From: Pseudomonadota bacterium
GTDB taxonomy: Bacteria; Desulfobacterota; Syntrophorhabdia; Syntrophorhabdales; Syntrophorhabdaceae
Assembly: GCA_026388315.1 (NCBI GenBank)
Contig: JAPLKA010000094.1
Location: 1-61,675 of the forward strand
DNA: 61,675 bases
Direction: 5' to 3'
Of this stretch, positions 49,865 through 59,021 are shown one piece after another. The position numbers were made by a program, and so were the translations under genes. The number at the start of each line of letters is the position of its first letter. Within the stretch, counting starts at the first letter, position 1. The notes under the pieces were generated by a model. It was not told the DNA's origin. It worked only from the letters and a program-made list of their open reading frames with translations, and did no database searches.

Positions 49865-49966
49865 ATAACGCCTCCTCAATCTCCTTTAATCTTTAACCCA
49901 GCATGTAATTGGTTTACAGTTAACAGTTTCAAATATCCGCAATCCGCAATAATTCATCTTTTCTCT

Positions 49967-50140
49967 TCATTTACTTCGCTTTATCAGGTAAAGGCCTTTC
50001 TTGGCCGAGCCGATATGTTCTATTGTACCTTGTTCTTTGAGCTCGGCAATATCCCGTTTCGCGGTTTTTTCAGATGCTTTCCAATGTACGGCAATATCGA
50101 CTGCCTTGATTTGCCTGCCCCGCGGAACACGTAAATGCAT
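49967..50140 (-). CDS. Small winged-helix fragment (57 aa), possible gene remnant
   Basis: The frame reads I-K-A-V-D-I-A-V-H-W-K-A-S-E-K-T-A-K-R-D-I-A-E-L, then G-T-I-E-H-I-G-S-A-K-K-G-L-Y-L-I, which is the recognition helix and wing of a DeoR-like or Fic-C-terminal winged helix. It lacks a Shine-Dalgarno and any partner domain, so it is probably the preserved end of a decayed gene. It lies in the otherwise empty gap between the oxidase and the DASS transporter. Confidence 0.5.
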   Translation of the reverse strand: MHLRVPRGRQIKAVDIAVHWKASEKTAKRDIAELKEQGTIEHIGSAKKGLYLIKRSK

Positions 50141-50276
50141 TTGCTACTCTATTTTACTGAGGTTTGGTCCGACCCCAATTACTTTTCATACGCAACGATT
50201 GCAAAAACGTCCCCAAGGAATTTCTAACACCCCCATGAAAATAATATACATTACAAAAATATATCAGGCAATTTTC

Positions 50277-51698
50277 TTAAGACACATACCACCTCAAATA
50301 GGGAATCCCGATAATCAGAAACACTACCAAGAAGATTACTCCAAATATAAATCCCAATGTCCAGAACTCCTTACGACTTATAAACCCACTCCCGTAGTAA
50401 ATAGGACTTGGCCCTGTGGCATAGGGGGTAAGAATACCCATCAACCCAAGCGTATAACAGAGAAACATAGCGAGTAATTTTATAGGCATACCTGGCACTA
50501 CCATAGCCGTTGCTAAAAATACAGGGAGTAGCGCTGTAGTATGTGCTGTAATACTTGCGAACATGTAGTGGACTAAGAAAAAAATCGCAACGAACAGAAC
50601 CACCATCCAGATAATCGGTACCCCCTTCATCATCCCTGCCGTGATTGTTGCGAACCATTTGATGAATCCTACAAGTCTTAAGCCATCAGCCAGAGTGACC
50701 AATGTACCAAACCATACCAACACATTCCATGCCTGCTTGTGGTTCAGTAAATTGTTCCAGTTTATGATGCCGGTAAGAATCATGAGAGAGAGAACCATCA
50801 AGGCTACCGTAGTGGCGTCAACCCATTTGCCACCAAAAATCCAAAGGACCAGTGCAATGATTGCCAGACTTGCCATGATTAATTCGTTACGTGTTATCTT
50901 ACCCATCTTAGACAGTTCATCGTGAGCCCATACCTGGACATTTTCGCTGGACTTTACCTCTGGTGGATATATCTTATAAACCAGATAAGGAACTAATATG
51001 AAAAGCAGTCCACCCATCGGCAAAAAACCTAAAAACCATTCCCGCCAGGTAATGCTCACCTTAATGGTTTTATTCACCAATTCCAATGCCAGGAGGTTGG
51101 GTGCAAGTCCGGTTAAAAACATTGAGCTGGTGACGCAGGTAGTAGCTAAAGCGGTCCACATGATATAAGAGCCAATCTTACGGGATGTCTCTCCAGGTTC
51201 TGAACCATAGAGTCCAGGAATGTTTTCGATAACAGGATAGATTGTCCCACCACTTCGTGCGGTATTTGACGGAATGAAAGGCGCCAGAACAAGGTCTGAT
51301 ATGGCAATGGCATAACCAAGCCCCAATGTTTTCTTACCGAGCCATTGTACCAGAAACAGTGCAATACGACGCCCAAGACCTGTTCTCTCGTAGCCCATGG
51401 CAAACATGTAAGCTACAAAGATCAGCCAGACTGTGCCATTGGAGAATCCGGAAAGAGCCCACTTGATAGCGTCGCCTGGTTTAGTGCTGATAAGCTGTAA
51501 AACAGCAGCTAACGTAACGCCGATGACGCCTATCGCAGCTGCCGGTATTGGTTCCATGATTAAGCCTAAGATAACACCAACAAATAAAGCAAAATAGTAC
51601 CAGGCATGTGGCTGTAAACCCTGGGGAACAGGTATTAAAACAAGAACAATCCATACAATTACCGGTATCAATGCATTTCTAAGCAATTTCTTGTCCAT
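50277..51698 (-). CDS. DASS-family dicarboxylate transporter
   Basis: This 473-residue inner-membrane carrier of the divalent anion:sodium symporter family has about 12-13 hydrophobic segments. F-I-P-S-N-T-A-R-S-G-G-T-I-Y-P is the first S-N-T substrate/sodium motif and P-Y-A-T-G-P-S-P-I-Y-Y-G-S-G is the second half-site (in place of the usual S-N-T). The latter resembles the CitT/TtdT/SodiT clade for citrate, tartrate or succinate. It is divergent from a tartrate/D-malate dehydrogenase gene, so tartrate or malate uptake is the likely role. Confidence 0.9.
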   Translation of the reverse strand: MDKKLLRNALIPVIVWIVLVLIPVPQGLQPHAWYYFALFVGVILGLIMEPIPAAAIGVIGVTLAAVLQLISTKPGDAIKWALSGFSNGTVWLIFVAYMFAMGYERTGLGRRIALFLVQWLGKKTLGLGYAIAISDLVLAPFIPSNTARSGGTIYPVIENIPGLYGSEPGETSRKIGSYIMWTALATTCVTSSMFLTGLAPNLLALELVNKTIKVSITWREWFLGFLPMGGLLFILVPYLVYKIYPPEVKSSENVQVWAHDELSKMGKITRNELIMASLAIIALVLWIFGGKWVDATTVALMVLSLMILTGIINWNNLLNHKQAWNVLVWFGTLVTLADGLRLVGFIKWFATITAGMMKGVPIIWMVVLFVAIFFLVHYMFASITAHTTALLPVFLATAMVVPGMPIKLLAMFLCYTLGLMGILTPYATGPSPIYYGSGFISRKEFWTLGFIFGVIFLVVFLIIGIPYLRWYVS

Positions 51699-51946
51699 AT
51701 AAGTTTACCCCCTTAATATGTTTGGTAATCTATAATGTACTTTAGGCAAAATTATATCATGGTTGTCACAAAATAACGCAAATTTTAAACTAAAAAAGGT
51801 ATGTGTCATACTTTTTTTGTTTTTTGTTGCCTTTTTTACATTTTCCTTTAAAATTCATTTTATGGAAAATAATGTATTATTGAGTATTTTTAGCGGAATT
51901 ATCTTTTATATGAGAAGGGGTACATCAAACAATTTTAGGAGGAAAT
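51699..51946. promoter_or_regulatory. AT-rich divergent promoter region
   Basis: The 248 bp between the DASS transporter and the dehydrogenase are very AT-rich with long T and A runs. TATGTGTCATA (near 51800) is a short imperfect palindrome. AGGAGG stands before the dehydrogenase ATG. Divergent control of the two genes is likely, but I cannot place the promoters with confidence. Confidence 0.4.
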
Positions 51947-53014
51947 ATGCATAGGATAGCCGTTATTCCTGGGGATGGTATCGGGAAAGAAGTAGTACCC
52001 GAGGGTATCAGGGTCATTGAAACTGTTGGAAAAAGTTTTGGTATCGAATGTAAATGGGAATTTTTTCCATGGGGCTGTGAATATTACGCATCGCATGGCG
52101 AGATGATGCCCTCCGACGGATTAAAAACATTAAAAGGATTCGATGCTATCTATCTTGGTGCTGTGGGGGCCCCTGATGTGCCCGATCATATTTCCCTGTG
52201 GGGTTTACTCATCCCAATACGAAGGACATTCTGTCAATACGTAAACCTGAGGCCGGTAAGGCTCCTGAAGGGTATCATAAGCCCGTTGAGGGATAAAAGG
52301 CCTGAAGATATAGACTTCTGTGTAGTAAGAGAAAACAATGAGGGGGAATACTCTAATGTAGGTGGAAAGATGTATATCGGAACTGAGCAGGAAATGGTGA
52401 TACAGGCATCTATCTTTACCCGTAAGGGCGTTGAAAGGATAATACGGTTTGCCTTTGAGCTGGCAAAAAAACGACCAAAAAAACATGTCACATCAGCGAC
52501 GAAGTCGAACGGAATTGTATTTACTATGCCTTACTGGGATGAAATATTCAGAGAAATATCTCAACAATACCCCGGGATAAAAGCCGACCAGTACCACATA
52601 GACGGCCTCACAGCAGCCATTGTATCCCATCCTGAGAGGTTCGATGTTCTTGTGGGAAGTAATCTCTTTGGCGACATTCTTTCGGATCTTGGACCGGCTC
52701 TTGCGGGAAGCCTTGGCGTTGCTCCATCAGGGAACCTGAACCCTGAACGGGATTTCCCGTCCATGTTTGAGCCTGTCCATGGTTCTGCTCCCGATATAGC
52801 AGGTAAGGGCATTGCCAACCCTATCGGTCAGATATGGTCAGGCGCCATGATGCTTGACCATCTTGGTTATAGTGATGCAGCAAAGATGATTGAAAAGGCA
52901 ATCGAGATGGTGCTGGCCAACAAAAATATTAAAACCCCTGACCTCGGGGGGATGGCAACCACAGAGAAGTTGGGGAGAACTATTGCAGAAGTGGCTAAAG
53001 AATTATGTGAATGA
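51947..53014 (+). CDS. Tartrate / D-malate dehydrogenase (decarboxylating)
   Basis: This 355-residue NAD enzyme of the isocitrate/isopropylmalate dehydrogenase superfamily acts on tartrate or D-malate. I-P-G-D-G-I-G-K-E-V start, L-R-P-V-R-L (substrate-contact arginines), V-V-R-E-N-N-E-G-E-Y-S, T-S-A-T-K-S-N-G (catalytic lysine) and S-N-L-F-G-D-I-L-S-D-L (metal aspartates) are all present. W-G-L-L-I-P-I-R-R matches the DmlA/TtuC-type substrate loop rather than LeuB. Length fits DmlA (361). It is next to the DASS transporter. Confidence 0.92.
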   Translation: MHRIAVIPGDGIGKEVVPEGIRVIETVGKSFGIECKWEFFPWGCEYYASHGEMMPSDGLKTLKGFDAIYLGAVGAPDVPDHISLWGLLIPIRRTFCQYVNLRPVRLLKGIISPLRDKRPEDIDFCVVRENNEGEYSNVGGKMYIGTEQEMVIQASIFTRKGVERIIRFAFELAKKRPKKHVTSATKSNGIVFTMPYWDEIFREISQQYPGIKADQYHIDGLTAAIVSHPERFDVLVGSNLFGDILSDLGPALAGSLGVAPSGNLNPERDFPSMFEPVHGSAPDIAGKGIANPIGQIWSGAMMLDHLGYSDAAKMIEKAIEMVLANKNIKTPDLGGMATTEKLGRTIAEVAKELCE

Positions 53015-53209
53015 AGAAGATTTGGAAAACGCTTGTGAACGTATAAATTTACTACATCAAGAGCACATGGAAGCTTTATCTGTAAAAATTAGAATTTGAC
53101 CTGATAGGCAGTGTACGATTAGGTTGTGATACTGGACTTCACCTGCAAGCTCCCGTGCCGACTTGTGCTCCAGCGAATCAAGGGAAGCGTCAATTCTTAT
53201 CATAATACA

Positions 53210-54205
53210 TTACCCCTGAAGATTCATCCAATCGTTCTTCACAAATTTCAGTATCGTTTTTGCCCTGGGAGAATAGAGATGAATCCCTTCCCAGTTTGGC
53301 TGTCCGATTATTTTTTGCATGAGAAGCCCGTCTTCATCAAACCATCGAGGGAGTGCACCACCAAAAAAGTACCCTTTGTTTTGGAGAATGTCAACAACCT
53401 TGCCGATCCATGGCCATGAGGATTTGAGCCATACCTGAATGACAAGGGCATTCCGGCCAAGGGCAGTCTCTTCTTCCTTGCTAAAAGATTCCTTAAAATC
53501 AATACCGGCCTCATGAACAGCGATACGGGCTACACATGCAAAATCGAAGATCTGAGCGGTTGTCTTTGTTTGCTGTCCCGTGGGCAGCTCGCCGGTTGAG
53601 ATAATAAGCGTTCGTGTGTCATCAAAGCCCTCGTAAATATACCGGAGATAATCGCCATACCTGTCAGGTACAAACACAGTGTGGGGTTTCGGTATAAACG
53701 TCCGGAACATGTTAATGGCCGATACCCTTCCTGTCGCGCTCTGTTCCTTTTTATATGCTTCCTCAGGCATAAGGTCTATCTCAATGGTAGCTTCAATATA
53801 TTTAAATAGTGCTGCTGCCCTTTGTGTATCCATATGGTTACAAACATTCTCGCAAAAGGCTGCTTCGACATCGGTGAGTGTCGGTGCAATTTTGGCTACG
53901 TGACGGGCCAGCAGGCCAAAAACGGCTGTTTTCCGGTATTCCGGCAGGACCAGTGTCTGGCCGAATTCATAGAGCGCTTTATTCGGTGTGGAACGATAAA
54001 AGGCTGTATAGGCGATGATCTGGCCGGATACGGTACGGGCGACAATGGGGAGATTATCCCGACTCTCAAAGGCAGTGATAAGTTGTTCCGGGTTATAGAC
54101 GATTTTCTGTGGATAGGAGTTGCCGTACACTTCAGTAAAAAGTTGTGCCACCCCTGCGGCATCACGGGGCTCAAAGAGGTTGACTTCATATGTAATACCC
54201 TGCAT
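53210..54205 (-). CDS. GNAT-family acetyltransferase-like protein
   Basis: This is a 331-residue protein whose N-terminal 170 residues look like a GNAT domain: E-P-R-D-A-A-G-V-A-Q-L-F at the start, the central strand I-A-Y-T-A-F-Y, and L-V-L-P-E-Y-R-K-T-A-V-F-G-L-L as the acetyl-CoA (R/Q-x-x-G/A) loop. The second half (about 180-331) is less clear; it may be a second degenerate GNAT unit. The substrate is unknown. GAGGAGTG precedes the ATG. No co-transcribed neighbour. Confidence 0.72.
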   Translation of the reverse strand: MQGITYEVNLFEPRDAAGVAQLFTEVYGNSYPQKIVYNPEQLITAFESRDNLPIVARTVSGQIIAYTAFYRSTPNKALYEFGQTLVLPEYRKTAVFGLLARHVAKIAPTLTDVEAAFCENVCNHMDTQRAAALFKYIEATIEIDLMPEEAYKKEQSATGRVSAINMFRTFIPKPHTVFVPDRYGDYLRYIYEGFDDTRTLIISTGELPTGQQTKTTAQIFDFACVARIAVHEAGIDFKESFSKEEETALGRNALVIQVWLKSSWPWIGKVVDILQNKGYFFGGALPRWFDEDGLLMQKIIGQPNWEGIHLYSPRAKTILKFVKNDWMNLQG

Positions 54206-54960
54206 ATATCACTCCTCTTGAGGTTATTTGAAGGCTTTTCGGCTCAGCAAGATACCGATTGAACCCTGGTATTTCATTCACGTGTTACCGGATGGATAAC
54301 ACAAGAAAAGCAAACTATCAACATGAAAGTGCCGAACACGCCGATTTTATGGTTAAAAATCTGATAATATCTACCAAAAAAATCAATATCTACTTGGGTA
54401 TTGATTACCCCTTGCTAACATGCTATGTCGAGGCATGAGATCAGGTTGAAGAAGGAATCGAATGGTTGTAGGTGTCACCTTCCCCCATCCCATTCACAAC
54501 ATACCCTTTATTGGGAAGCTTTGCCTGGATAAAAGAGAGTATCTCTTTGGCCTGATCCATGGAAGGATGAGCATAGAGCATAGAGCGAAGAGGGGAAGGG
54601 AAAAAGGTGAAAGGACATCATGAAACACAGTCTGGATGCCGGATGCTCGATACTGGTTTGAACCAGAATCAAGATGCCAGAATCAAAAATATCCTGTATC
54701 CAACATCCCCATTTTATCCTGTCGACCGTAAAAATCAAAGGAATATTGACCCCGCAGGCGGTATGTTGAACTTTCGCGATTCTCATCCTATTCCCACTGC
54801 TTTATAAACACATGATATTCCTCTGAAAGAAAAAATACAAATATAAAGTTGACGTTCCCGCCGTTCCCATCCTCGCAGAGTTTTTAATTGTGTTGTTTTT
54901 CCAATTGTGAGAAAATCTGAAAATGAAAATATTTTATGCTTTGGCAGGAGGAATATCTTG
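54206..54960. other. Long gene-poor region with short repeats
   Basis: Apart from the 39-aa frame at 54441-54560, nothing convincing is coded. Short tandem GCATAGA units occur near 54569-54587, and a passage at about 54620-54700 has near-repeats of CCAGAATC and GGATGC. The last 100 bp are AT-rich and should carry the promoter of the PAS/GGDEF gene. Confidence 0.45.
54441..54560 (-). CDS. Possible small ORF (39 aa), unsupported family
   Basis: M-D-Q-A-K-E-I-L-S-F-I-Q-A-K-L-P-N-K-G-Y, then V-V-N-G-M-G-E-G-D-T-Y-N-H-S, reads like ordinary protein, with an amphipathic first helix. There is no clear Shine-Dalgarno, and a short tandem repeat (GCATAGA units, about 54569-54587) lies just upstream. 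It may be a fragment of a lost gene. Confidence 0.3.
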   Translation of the reverse strand: MDQAKEILSFIQAKLPNKGYVVNGMGEGDTYNHSIPSST

Positions 54961-56961
54961 ATGGATGATTGTACGATAGACCTTAATTCGTGTTTTGCCG
55001 TTCTCGAAAAGGCTCCATACGGGGTAATACTTACAGATAGTGATGGAAAACTTATCTATGCAAACCCGGAATTCACGCATATTACCGGTTATACGCTTTT
55101 AGATGTTCCCACATCGAAAGACTGGCTTAATAAGGCCTACCCGGACGCCGAATACAGGAAGAAGGTAATTGATTTTTGGAGGCAAGATGTTACTCAAAAA
55201 GGCATTGACAGGATATTCCGGATAGTCTGCAAGGATGGGAGCGTCAAAGAGATCGAATTCAGGCCGTTCCTATTAGACGATGGAAGGGCGGTAACGATAT
55301 TGTCTGATGTAACGCAGCAGAAACGGTCCGAAGAAGACCTTAAAGAGAGCGAGCGGAAATTCAGAATACTTTTTGAAGATTCACGGGATGCCATTTTTAT
55401 GACCACCAGCGAAGGGAAATTCATTAATGCAAACAAGGCGTTTCTTGATCTTTTTGGATATACAAGGGATGGATTGGCAGAGATAACTGCCGGTCACACC
55501 TATTTTAACCCATCCGAGCGCGCAAGATTTCGGGCTGAGATAGAGGCAAAAGGCGCTGTGAGGGATTATGAAGTTATGTTGAGAAAAAAGGATGGAACTG
55601 TGATGCACTGCCTTCTTACAGCCACAACGAGGAGGGCAAATGACGGTACTATCCTCTGCTATCAGGGGATTATCCGTGACATATCAGCGCAGAGGCAGAT
55701 GGAAGAGGCAATTAAAGAATCAGAAACAATGTATAGGAGTATTTTTGAAACAACCGGTTCAGCCACAATTATTATTGAGGAAAACACCATCATAACAATG
55801 GCAAATAGAGAATTCGAAACCCTGTCAGGCTATGGGAGGGATGAGATAGAGGGAAAAAAGAGCTTCGCCGAATTCCTCGATAAGGAGGATGTACAGAAAC
55901 TTAGTGAATACCGCCAGATGAGAAAGATAACCCCCGATACTGCACCGCGAAATTACGATTTCCGTTTCACAGACAGATTTATGAATACAAAAAATGTATT
56001 ATTGATTATTGCCATGATATCCGGGACAAAAAAGAGTATTGGCTCTCTCCTCGATATTACCGAGCAGAAGCAGTTTCAGAAGAGTCTGGCAAAGTCTTTT
56101 AAGACGATGCGGGACATTATAGAGAGCGCCCCTATTGGTATTTTTATCGTCAACAAAAAGGGTGATGTTGATTTTGTCAATCCCGAGATGCTCCAGATTT
56201 CAGGTTCAACCCGTGAACAGTTCCTGAGCCTGAATGTGTTCAAACTCCTCGGATACCAGAGGATAGGGCTTGTGGACAAAATGAAGCGCGGCCTGGACGG
56301 AGAATTCTTCCGGATGGATTCAGTGGAGTACACTTCTCACTTCGGGAAGAGAACCACTATCAGGAATTTTATCGGTATTCCCTTTGAGGAAACAGGAGAG
56401 AAAAAATTACTTATGTTCGTTGAAGACATTACAAAGCAGAAGTTTAACGAGCTACAGTTGGCCCACCTTGCTACTCATGATATGCTGACAGGTCTGCCAA
56501 ACAGAACGCTATATTTTGACCGTCTTAAAGTTGCCCTTGCGAGTGCACAACGCTTCCGCCAGCAAATCGCTGTAATGCTCTTTGATCTTGATAAGTTCAA
56601 AGATGTGAATGATGTTCTTGGGCACAAGGTGGGAGATGCATTGCTTACAATAGTCGGAGAACGTGTTACCGGCGTCCTCCGGCAGTCTGACTCTCTTGCC
56701 CGTATGGGAGGCGATGAGTTTCTTGTGCTGTTGACGAATATGGCACAGGTTAGTGATGCCGATACAATCGCGAAAAAAATACTGGATGTTTTTCACAAAC
56801 CATTTGATATCGAAAACAATACACTCTACATTACAACGAGTATCGGTGTTGCTATTTATCCTGAAGACGGCCATGACGGGGATACCCTTATAAAATGTGC
56901 AGATATTGCCATGTATGAAGCAAAGCAGAGTGGCAGAAACGCATATAGACATTATAAATAG
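54961..56961 (+). CDS. PAS-repeat diguanylate cyclase, second copy
   Basis: This 666-residue paralogue of the gene at the window start has four PAS-like domains (about 8-115, 122-240, 252-365, 375-495) and a GGDEF domain (about 505-666). The active-site GGDEF is intact at 583-587, with the I-site RQSD at 574-577, so it should make cyclic di-GMP with product inhibition. The first and fourth PAS domains correspond to the third and second PAS of the other protein, so the domain order has been shuffled. The ATG at 54961 follows AGGAGG; the longer frame from 54907 would begin in AT-rich leader. No membrane segment is seen. Confidence 0.93.
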   Translation: MDDCTIDLNSCFAVLEKAPYGVILTDSDGKLIYANPEFTHITGYTLLDVPTSKDWLNKAYPDAEYRKKVIDFWRQDVTQKGIDRIFRIVCKDGSVKEIEFRPFLLDDGRAVTILSDVTQQKRSEEDLKESERKFRILFEDSRDAIFMTTSEGKFINANKAFLDLFGYTRDGLAEITAGHTYFNPSERARFRAEIEAKGAVRDYEVMLRKKDGTVMHCLLTATTRRANDGTILCYQGIIRDISAQRQMEEAIKESETMYRSIFETTGSATIIIEENTIITMANREFETLSGYGRDEIEGKKSFAEFLDKEDVQKLSEYRQMRKITPDTAPRNYDFRFTDRFMNTKNVLLIIAMISGTKKSIGSLLDITEQKQFQKSLAKSFKTMRDIIESAPIGIFIVNKKGDVDFVNPEMLQISGSTREQFLSLNVFKLLGYQRIGLVDKMKRGLDGEFFRMDSVEYTSHFGKRTTIRNFIGIPFEETGEKKLLMFVEDITKQKFNELQLAHLATHDMLTGLPNRTLYFDRLKVALASAQRFRQQIAVMLFDLDKFKDVNDVLGHKVGDALLTIVGERVTGVLRQSDSLARMGGDEFLVLLTNMAQVSDADTIAKKILDVFHKPFDIENNTLYITTSIGVAIYPEDGHDGDTLIKCADIAMYEAKQSGRNAYRHYK

Positions 56962-57056
56962 GTCTTTTACGTCAAAAAAACTTCTCAATTTTTTAACAAC
57001 ATGCAAAAACAAGCATGATGCGCATGTTCGTATTGCTAATGCTTCTTTTTATCTGC

Positions 57057-57755
57057 TTATCTGCCCAGAAACATCCTGATAAGGCCAAGGACGGCCAGGT
57101 GTCCCGGATAGAAGATGTAGAAAAGATATTTTGCGTTGGGGCCGCGCTTGCCGTTATATAGGGCTAAAAGAGGAACAGAAAGTACTGCACATGGTTGAAC
57201 AAGACCGGATACCGCGTGTTCTGCAATATAGGAAAAACTGATAATAAAATTCGGATCAGCAGAATATTTCATGGCAATTGTGTGCATTCCTGCAAGGATA
57301 TTGACAACAAAGACCCATAATGCCATACGTTTATAGTCATTAAAAAACTTGTGGATTACAAAAATCATAAGTACACCGGTAAAGCCGTAAGATGCCTCGA
57401 CAAGCTCAGATCCTGCCATCGCGAAAAGCAGTGGAATATAACTTTTTGATTTTTCATAGGCATAAATGGCATAGAGGCCTGCAGCGAGTGTAAAGAAAAC
57501 ATTGAAATGTACGGTCGGGTATTTGAAGCCGAACATATAAAAAGGCTGAGAAATAAGGGCGAAAAGGAAGAGCCTTCCCAGGTAGGATGTGGGGTCTTTT
57601 GTATGACGGTAGCCTTCAGCAATAAAATAGGCAAACATCGGGAAAACAAGCCTGCCGATAAGGCGCATTATCGGATTAGTGGGAAAAAAGATTATTGCCA
57701 CATGATCAACGACCATGAGCGCACATGCAAGAATTTTCAAGGTAAAAGAGCTCAT
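57057..57755 (-). CDS. TraX-family membrane protein
   Basis: This 232-residue inner-membrane protein has about seven to eight hydrophobic segments. The signature L-K-I-L-A-C-A-L-M-V-V-D-H-V-A near the start and I-G-R-L-V-F-P-M-F-A-Y-F-I-A-E-G-Y are the TraX pattern. In F plasmids TraX acetylates pilin; chromosomal TraX proteins probably acylate other substrates. It lies 99 bp downstream of the glycosyltransferase gene on the same strand and could modify the product of that cluster. No conjugation genes are near. Confidence 0.85.
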   Translation of the reverse strand: MSSFTLKILACALMVVDHVAIIFFPTNPIMRLIGRLVFPMFAYFIAEGYRHTKDPTSYLGRLFLFALISQPFYMFGFKYPTVHFNVFFTLAAGLYAIYAYEKSKSYIPLLFAMAGSELVEASYGFTGVLMIFVIHKFFNDYKRMALWVFVVNILAGMHTIAMKYSADPNFIISFSYIAEHAVSGLVQPCAVLSVPLLALYNGKRGPNAKYLFYIFYPGHLAVLGLIRMFLGR

Positions 57756-57854
57756 ATTAGTTCTCCCTGTTTTTTTTCTTTATTGTCTTTCAGTTTTAGC
57801 TGTTTTGCAAGTAAAAATGAGAAAGTGATAAAGAATAAAATTTTATTGCGGGCA

Positions 57855-58910
57855 TCATGCAAGAGCTTGCTTATAAATTTTAATTAACAATTCCGCTTCA
57901 TCAGCGGGCCCGGGCCACTGTTTTGCCCTTATGAATCCTGCTTCCCCCAAAGATTTTCTTAGACTGGCATCATCGATGAGCTTTAAGGCCTGATAGACGA
58001 AGTCCGTCTGGCTGTAAAGGTCAAAGAGACAACAGCTTGGCCGTTCGCCATTGTCCCTGAGGATTGCCCGGCGGTTGCTTTGGATGTCAGATGCAAGGAT
58101 TGGTTTGCCCGATGCCATTGTTTCAAGGAGGACATTGGAAAAACCTTCCGAGGATGAGGTATTGAGCACTACATCGGCGCCATTGTATGCAGAGCGCATG
58201 GCCTCTGGCGGTATAGCCGGAATCCAGCGGGCAAAGTTGCTGCATTGTTCTAACATATAAAGGAACTGCATGGCGTATTCAGTGTCGAGAACAGGGCCGG
58301 CAAACATGACTTTTGTTGACGACCGGACTTTGTGGACTTCGTTGATGGCTATTAAACACTCAAGGTTTCTTTTTACAGGACGAATACCTGCTGGTAGAAA
58401 GAAAAGAATATGGTGTGATTCGCACCCCGCTGCCCCTCTCAGATCGAATGAATCGTTGCCAAGCCATGTGAATGACGGGGGTACATAGTGAACACGGTTA
58501 TAAAAACCATCTGACAGATCCTTAAGTTTAAGGTCTAAATCCTGGCTCTGGATAATGATTGCCCGTGCCGTTTTGCACACTTCGAGAATTGTTGCTCTTC
58601 GCTCATTCAATGTCAGGTCGTGGTTTATATCTGTCCCTGCACAGGAGATCACAAAGGGAATGTCATCAGAAGCCGAACCATTATGATGATTAATAAGCAA
58701 TTTGCCTGACTTGAAGGCATGGTGACCATGGATAATGTCAGGCTGGAAGCGCTGAATTTCCTTGCGAAGATTTTGTGGATCAAGACCCTGCGCTGCTATC
58801 ACTTTTACCGTAAGCCCTTGCTTTTCGTGAGAGCGACGCCACCGCTCAGCGGTAATGGCGTTACCGGTTAAAGAGGGGAGTGCGGTGGGGGTAAGGATCA
58901 GGAGACGCAT
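57855..58910 (-). CDS. GT4-type glycosyltransferase
   Basis: This 351-residue cytosolic enzyme with GT-B fold transfers a sugar from a nucleotide sugar. The acceptor domain starts L-L-I-L-T-P-T-A-L-P-S-L-T-G-N-A-I-T-A-E-R-W. The donor domain has A-G-I-R-P-V-K-R-N-L-E and the E-x7-E site E-G-F-S-N-V-L-L-E near residue 265. The G-N-x-x-T-A-x-R-W start recalls SenB-type glycosyltransferases, which I mention only as a possible relative. The ATG at 58910 is chosen; the longer frame to 58985 would translate the G/C-rich repeat. No Shine-Dalgarno is visible, so the start is uncertain. Third gene of the cluster. Confidence 0.85.
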   Translation of the reverse strand: MRLLILTPTALPSLTGNAITAERWRRSHEKQGLTVKVIAAQGLDPQNLRKEIQRFQPDIIHGHHAFKSGKLLINHHNGSASDDIPFVISCAGTDINHDLTLNERRATILEVCKTARAIIIQSQDLDLKLKDLSDGFYNRVHYVPPSFTWLGNDSFDLRGAAGCESHHILFFLPAGIRPVKRNLECLIAINEVHKVRSSTKVMFAGPVLDTEYAMQFLYMLEQCSNFARWIPAIPPEAMRSAYNGADVVLNTSSSEGFSNVLLETMASGKPILASDIQSNRRAILRDNGERPSCCLFDLYSQTDFVYQALKLIDDASLRKSLGEAGFIRAKQWPGPADEAELLIKIYKQALA

Positions 58911-58913
58911 ATC

Positions 58914-58998
58914 GGAAAGGCAGGGTTCAAGGGGTCGAGGGGCCAAGGGGTCGGAAAGGCAGGGGCCGAGGGTTCGAGGGGCCAAGGGTTCAAGGGTT
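58914..58998. repeat. G-rich GGGTTCAAGGGG / GGTCGAGGGGCC short-repeat block
   Basis: Units GGTTCAAGG, GGTCGAGGGGCCAAGG and CGGAAAGGCAGG recur, including ATCGGAAAGGCAGGGTTC. The complement GAACCCTGCCTTTCCGAT also stands in the 5' end of mlaF (about 46020-46040). In one minus-strand frame the block reads P-R-T-L-G-P-C-L-S-D-P, the same peptide as the MlaF N-terminus. Confidence 0.7.
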
Positions 58999-59021
58999 TA
59001 AGGAAAGACACAGATGCCATA

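Noticed and set aside
50001-50477. 158-residue plus-strand frame
   Set aside because: It is antisense to the winged-helix fragment and to the end of the DASS transporter gene; no start signal.
52890-53099. Frame overlapping and running past the end of the tartrate dehydrogenase gene
   Set aside because: Most of it is a shadow of the dehydrogenase; the short part beyond the stop has no start signal or recognised motif.
54607-54807. 66-residue plus-strand frame
   Set aside because: Made of near-repeated CCAGAATC/GGATGC text without a ribosome site; typical of intergenic repeats.
57057-57755. Conjugation region (because of TraX)
   Set aside because: No pilus, relaxase or coupling-protein gene is near; chromosomal TraX homologues are common.
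57855-58985. Longer glycosyltransferase starting with TTG at 58985
   Set aside because: The first 25 residues are the translation of a G/C-rich repeat that also occurs elsewhere; the family N-terminus begins at 58910.
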